NCBI RefSeq assembly: GCF_013240295.1 | Contig: NZ_JABETK010000002.1 | Coordinates: 1,302,001-1,366,000, forward strand | Source of the DNA: Neoaquamicrobium sediminum | GTDB taxonomy: Bacteria; Pseudomonadota; Alphaproteobacteria; Rhizobiales; Rhizobiaceae | DNA length: 64,000 nucleotides | Direction of reading: 5' to 3' | Shown here: positions 60,421-64,000 of the stretch, in pieces | How positions within the stretch are numbered: position 1 is the stretch's first letter | Layout: each line of letters opens with the position of its first letter | Program-made: the position numbers and the translations under genes | Notes under the pieces: model-generated | Told to the model about the DNA's origin: nothing | What the model saw: the letters and a program-made list of their open reading frames with translations, nothing else | The model's database searches: none

Positions 60421-63400
60421 CTAGCGGTCCGGCGGCAACGAAACGCACCGCGGGTCAGATCCGACCAGCGCCTCGACGCCCGGCTTGAAGGTGAGCGTCG
60501 CCTCCGCGCCAACCGTTTGTGCGCCGATGTCGGCGCGGACTTCTCCTGCAAGCGTGGCTTCGTCCGTCTCCAGCCTGAGCGGCGGGGCGCGCACCGCGCC
60601 GCTGGCGACGGTGAAGGCGAGCTCGGCGCGGGGCGCACGGAACGTTCCCTGCCGCACCATATCCGTCGCGAAACCGGCAACCGCAGCCGCATCGATCTCC
60701 GGTCCGATCCTGTCGGCCTGCTCCAGCAGCGCTGCGAACACCTGCGGCGCGACCCCTTCGATGGCGACATCGTTCACGGTCACCGTCCCTGAACCTGCCA
60801 GAGCGGAAATGACCGCATCCACCGACTTGCCGCTGGCTGTCAGCGTTGCCGTCAGGTCCGCGGTGCCCTCGAGCCCGGTATCGCCGAGAATGTTGGCGAT
60901 CTCGGCACCTTCCAGCTTCAACTGACCGGAAAGAAGACCTGTTCCGCCATCATTCTTGAAATCGAGCAGTCCGGAAAATGGTGGTCCCATAAAAACACGC
61001 GCCCGCGCATCCGACAGCGCAACGCCGTCCGTGCCGATCCGGAGTGTCATTCGCGCATCGTCCGCCTGTGCGAGCCAGCCGGCATGCAGGCGCTCGACCG
61101 CGAGTTCGAGTTCGGCCGTCAGCGGGGTCGCCACACGCTGTGCGAACGGCGCGGACGGCCAGCTTTCGCCATCACCCTCAAGTGCTGCAGCCCCCGTTGC
61201 CAGTTCCGCGACGGAGGCAAGATCGAACGACTGCAGCGCTAGCGAGCCCGTCAGGTGGGGCAGCCCGTCACGCTTCTGCGCGTTGACGTCGCCGCTCACC
61301 TTGGAGCCGGCAATATCGCCCCCGATACCCGAAAGGACGAAGACCCCGCCATCAACATCCAACTTAGACGACATGTCCACCGGCAGGCCCATCGCGCCAC
61401 CGGGCAGAACGATGCCGCCCGTGACAAGCCAGGGCTCCGCATCCTCCGCAGTCACCGTCAGGTCGCCGGATGCCGAAAGTCCCTTTTCGCCAGCGCCCGA
61501 CTGTCCCTCGAAGACCAGCTCCAACCCGTCGCCGGTAAAGGCAAGGCGGGTGGGACCGCCCTCCTCCGGAACGCCGTTGAAACGCAACGATACCTCACCG
61601 GCACCGACCAGGCCCAAAGGCAGCACCGGCAGTCCGACATGAGCGTAGAGCGCCTGCGCGTCGTCGTTGCGCGCAGTCAGTTCGAGCGCCATCGGCATGC
61701 GCTCCAGCGCTTGCCGCAGGTCGCGCGCCGATGCCGTCAGCGAAAACTCCGTCCCGCCCGCTTCCCCTGTGGCGCTCAATGCCAGGCCGTTGGTGCCATC
61801 GCCGCTTGCGGCCGAACTTGTGACGATGCGGATCGACGCGTCCTCCAGCAGGCCGGGGAACGACGCCGCGCGCCGAGCCATCTCCGAGGCAATTCGGCTT
61901 TCCGGAAAGCGCTCGGCCAGCGCCGCAGCCAGCGGCTCAAGGTCTGCGGCAATCACCGTCGCATCGAGATTGCCGGCCGGATCTGTCTCAAAATCCTTGA
62001 TCGAGCCGGTCGCGCTGATATTGGCGCCCGCAAGTCCGCCGACCGACAGCCGGTCAATCTCCAGTCGGCCGTCCCTGAGCCGCAACGCGGTATCCAGCGT
62101 TTCGGCCGTCATGCCCGCGGCCGTCACAGGCCCGGCCTCGATCTCGAAGGTTAGATCGCGGTCGGCAAGGCGCGTGCGACCGCCATCGCTGACGAAGAGC
62201 GAGGCGAACGCGGTCATGCCTTCCACATCCAGCCTGTCGCCATCGAGCCGCAGCGTCATTGACGGCTTCTGCCCGACGGGCGTCAGGCTATCGATCTCGC
62301 CGCGGAACTTGGCGTCGCCAAGCACCAGTTCGAGGTCGCGAAAGAGCTGCCGTTCGCGGTTGAGCTTCACCTGTGCGCTGAAGCCGGCAGCCGGCAGCCG
62401 GCGGATGGCTTCGTCGACGTCCCGTGCGAGCCAGGCCGCGAAACCGGAGGGCTGGCCGACAGCAAGGAGCAGCGAGCCCTCGAAATCCAGCTCGTCACCG
62501 ACGACGAGGTCGCCGCTGGCCTCCAGAGTCGCACGGCCCGGCAAAGTCGCGCCCAGTGAACCGACCGCCCAGCCGGCCTCCGAAGGCTCGGCGGAAAGAT
62601 GCACGTCGCGGATCGTCGTGTCGCCCGCAACGATTGCCGGCAGCTTGACGGCGATCCGGCCGGGGATCTGAGGCCGGGGCATATCGAGCAGGAACTCGTG
62701 CAGCGCTGTCAGCCGTTGCTCGAGGTCGATGCCGGCCGCGCTTTCCGCGCCCGCTGCATCCTCGAACCTGATCTGAGCACCATCGGCGGTGATGTCGAAG
62801 CGCGGTTCGGCGCCGAGCGCGAACCGGGCAGAACCCTCCGCCGTGTAAGGGTCCTCCAACGGTCCGGTCGCGAACCGGAACGTCTCGATGTCGAGCGCTT
62901 CGTGATCGAAGTCGAAGTCGCCGGTGACGCGATAGGCCGGTGGCGGCGGCGCGCCTGCGTCGCTTTGCTCGGCAATCTGCCCGGCGGCGTTGAGCTTGAA
63001 CTCGCCCGCGTAGTGCAAACCGCTGTCGGCGATGCGCACGCTGCCATCGGCCTCGAGAGAAAGCGGGTAGCGCTCCGGATTGGCGACGAGCCTCATCCGC
63101 ATGCGACCGTCTGCATCGACTGAGCCTGTCGAGGCTGAAAGCGCCGTGCGCATCCCGTCTAGCCGCATGGAGCCTTCCATGCGCCAGGGGCCCGTCAGCG
63201 CGCGCGCCGACACGTCGGCGTTGATCTCGGTCAGGCTGTGCGTGCGGCCGCTTGCGGCGTGGCGCACATCCACCCTGCCCTCCGTGATCGTCAGCTTTTC
63301 AAGGGAGATGTTGCTCGCATCGACAGGCGACGACGGGCGCACCGACCAGTCGACCGTTCCGTCCTCGGCGACCGCGATCGTCGCCGAGGGCCTCACCAGC

Positions 63401-63684
63401 CTCATGTCGAAGATGTGAAGCTCGCCGCGCATGAACGGCGCCAGTTCGGCATCCATCGAGAAAGTCTCGACCGTCATTGCCTCTTCGCCGGGTTCGACAC
63501 CTGCGACGACGACATCGGCGAAGGTGACGGACGGGAACGGCAGCAGCCGCGCGCTGACGCTTCCCTCCACCTTGACCTCGCGCCCGAGGATACGGCTTGC
63601 TTCACGTTCGAAATCGGCGCGGTAACTGGTCCAGTCGACGAAATAGGGCAACACCAGCGCCGCAGTCAGCACCAGTACGATCAA
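60421..63684 (-). CDS. AsmA family protein
   Basis: A 1087-aa envelope protein of the AsmA/TamB group. It begins with a membrane span (IVLVLTAALVLPYFVDWTSY), then the conserved EREASRILGREVKVEGSVSARLLPFPSV, a long beta-rich middle and the C-terminal AsmA_2-type domain with LSGQLKLEGAEIANILGDTG, ADLTATLTASGKSVDAVISA and FKPGVEALVGSDPRC. Such proteins help lipid transport to the outer membrane. The start is uncertain: TTG 63684 sits directly behind GGAGGG, and the frame continues upstream with LARLFVAIGG, which fits the family but has no start codon. Confidence 0.88.
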   Translation of the reverse strand: MIVLVLTAALVLPYFVDWTSYRADFEREASRILGREVKVEGSVSARLLPFPSVTFADVVVAGVEPGEEAMTVETFSMDAELAPFMRGELHIFDMRLVRPSATIAVAEDGTVDWSVRPSSPVDASNISLEKLTITEGRVDVRHAASGRTHSLTEINADVSARALTGPWRMEGSMRLDGMRTALSASTGSVDADGRMRMRLVANPERYPLSLEADGSVRIADSGLHYAGEFKLNAAGQIAEQSDAGAPPPPAYRVTGDFDFDHEALDIETFRFATGPLEDPYTAEGSARFALGAEPRFDITADGAQIRFEDAAGAESAAGIDLEQRLTALHEFLLDMPRPQIPGRIAVKLPAIVAGDTTIRDVHLSAEPSEAGWAVGSLGATLPGRATLEASGDLVVGDELDFEGSLLLAVGQPSGFAAWLARDVDEAIRRLPAAGFSAQVKLNRERQLFRDLELVLGDAKFRGEIDSLTPVGQKPSMTLRLDGDRLDVEGMTAFASLFVSDGGRTRLADRDLTFEIEAGPVTAAGMTAETLDTALRLRDGRLEIDRLSVGGLAGANISATGSIKDFETDPAGNLDATVIAADLEPLAAALAERFPESRIASEMARRAASFPGLLEDASIRIVTSSAASGDGTNGLALSATGEAGGTEFSLTASARDLRQALERMPMALELTARNDDAQALYAHVGLPVLPLGLVGAGEVSLRFNGVPEEGGPTRLAFTGDGLELVFEGQSGAGEKGLSASGDLTVTAEDAEPWLVTGGIVLPGGAMGLPVDMSSKLDVDGGVFVLSGIGGDIAGSKVSGDVNAQKRDGLPHLTGSLALQSFDLASVAELATGAAALEGDGESWPSAPFAQRVATPLTAELELAVERLHAGWLAQADDARMTLRIGTDGVALSDARARVFMGPPFSGLLDFKNDGGTGLLSGQLKLEGAEIANILGDTGLEGTADLTATLTASGKSVDAVISALAGSGTVTVNDVAIEGVAPQVFAALLEQADRIGPEIDAAAVAGFATDMVRQGTFRAPRAELAFTVASGAVRAPPLRLETDEATLAGEVRADIGAQTVGAEATLTFKPGVEALVGSDPRCVSLPPDR

Positions 63685-63795
63685 CCCTCCTATGGCGACG
63701 AATAATCGGGCCAGTCTCTTTCTCCCGCCGGATTCCCTAAGCCGCAGTGCAGTTTAGCTGCATTACGGTGTCGATAAAGTGGCGACCTGCCGATG

Positions 63796-64000
63796 CTAGG
63801 CGCGCAACGGCAGCACCTTGCCCGGATTCATGATGTTGTCCGGGTCGAGCGCCTGCTTGATCGAACGCATGAAATCGACGCCCGCACCTAGTTCGTGCGG
63901 CAGGAAGGCGATCTTGCCCTGTCCCACCCCGTGCTCGCCGGTGCAGGTGCCGTCCATCGCGATCGCGCGCATGTTGAGACGTGCCACGAAGGCTTCCGTC
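63796..64000 (-). CDS. FAD-linked oxidase C-terminus (GlcD/D-lactate dehydrogenase type; 5' end outside window)
   Basis: Sixty-seven visible residues from the C-terminal cap of a type-4 FAD-binding oxidase. [14 protein letters not shown] and [19 protein letters not shown] are the hallmark ends of GlcD, D-lactate and D-2-hydroxyglutarate dehydrogenases. The frame is open to the window edge, so most of the gene lies beyond it. The substrate cannot be read from this part. It is 111 bases upstream of asmA. Confidence 0.9.
   Translation of the reverse strand, partial: TEAFVARLNMRAIAMDGTCTGEHGVGQGKIAFLPHELGAGVDFMRSIKQALDPDNIMNPGKVLPLRA

Noticed and set aside
1..64000. CRISPR arrays, insertion sequences, integrases or prophage genes
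   Set aside because: No regularly spaced repeats, transposase motifs or phage genes were seen.

Overview
The window looks like a chromosomal segment of an alphaproteobacterium of the order Hyphomicrobiales, most likely a Mesorhizobium/Aminobacter-type Phyllobacteriaceae. The clues are high GC, a circularly permuted two-piece tmRNA with the tag ANDNYAEARLAA, an alpha-type SspB, the arsR-aqpS-arsC-arsH order known from Sinorhizobium, a bigR operon, DUF1127 peptides and a 43-bp inverted repeat of a kind I recall from Hyphomicrobiales genomes. I see no IS element, prophage, CRISPR array, tRNA or rRNA.

Layout. 1-2901: dipeptide-type ABC transporter. 2924-3058: long inverted repeat. 3.1-6.2 kb: TerB-like, TSUP, AraC, VOC and cupin genes. 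6.2-9.9 kb: cobyric acid synthase, then isobutyryl-CoA dehydrogenase and 3-hydroxyisobutyrate dehydrogenase for valine breakdown. 9.97-10.13 kb: candidate small RNA. 10.1-13.1 kb: small genes and a class III aminotransferase. 13.2-17.4 kb: MttB-family methyltransferase followed by a dimethylglycine-dehydrogenase-like FAD/GcvT protein. 17.5-24.7 kb: NYN-LOTUS protein, PhnD-like protein, desaturase with an XRE regulator, MFS pump with a MerR regulator, betaine-homocysteine methyltransferase, PadR regulator. 24.8-28.1 kb: ECF sigma factor with a membrane VWA protein, and an Fe-S protein.

28.3-37.6 kb is the most interesting block: a corrinoid methyl-transfer system. A second MttB is divergent from a corrinoid protein, DUF1638, a small 'virulence factor' protein, MetV-like and MetF-like reductases, an MtrH-like methyl-H4folate/corrinoid methyltransferase and a RACo-like reactivase. 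The predicted route takes methyl groups from a methylated (quaternary or tertiary) amine to cob(I)alamin, then to H4folate, then through MetF/V to methylene-H4folate. Dimethylglycine dehydrogenase, BHMT and a GbdR-like regulator (40.6 kb) in the same window point to glycine betaine or a relative as substrate, but this is inference. Several proteins of the system carry Arg/Gly-rich tails.

37.6-40.4 kb: hydrolase, LysR, small peptides. 41.6-48.0 kb: degP, DUF2065, hflC, hflK, folA, DUF4424, thyA, all on the minus strand. 48.2-48.5 kb: ssrA. 48.5-52.5 kb: ars operon. 52.6-56.5 kb: bigR-type sulfide/persulfide operon. 56.6-58.6 kb: Bcr-type drug pump with divergent TetR. 58.7-59.7 kb: sspB, DUF4169 and ribbon-helix-helix genes. 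59.7-63.7 kb: coiled-coil protein and AsmA. The right edge cuts an FAD-linked oxidase.

Data quality. Twelve conserved genes are interrupted by a net +1 or -1 shift while both halves stay well conserved; several shifts sit in runs of five G/C. This density, including in hflK and degP, is best explained by uncorrected indel errors rather than gene decay. I give such genes as single CDS with the break position.
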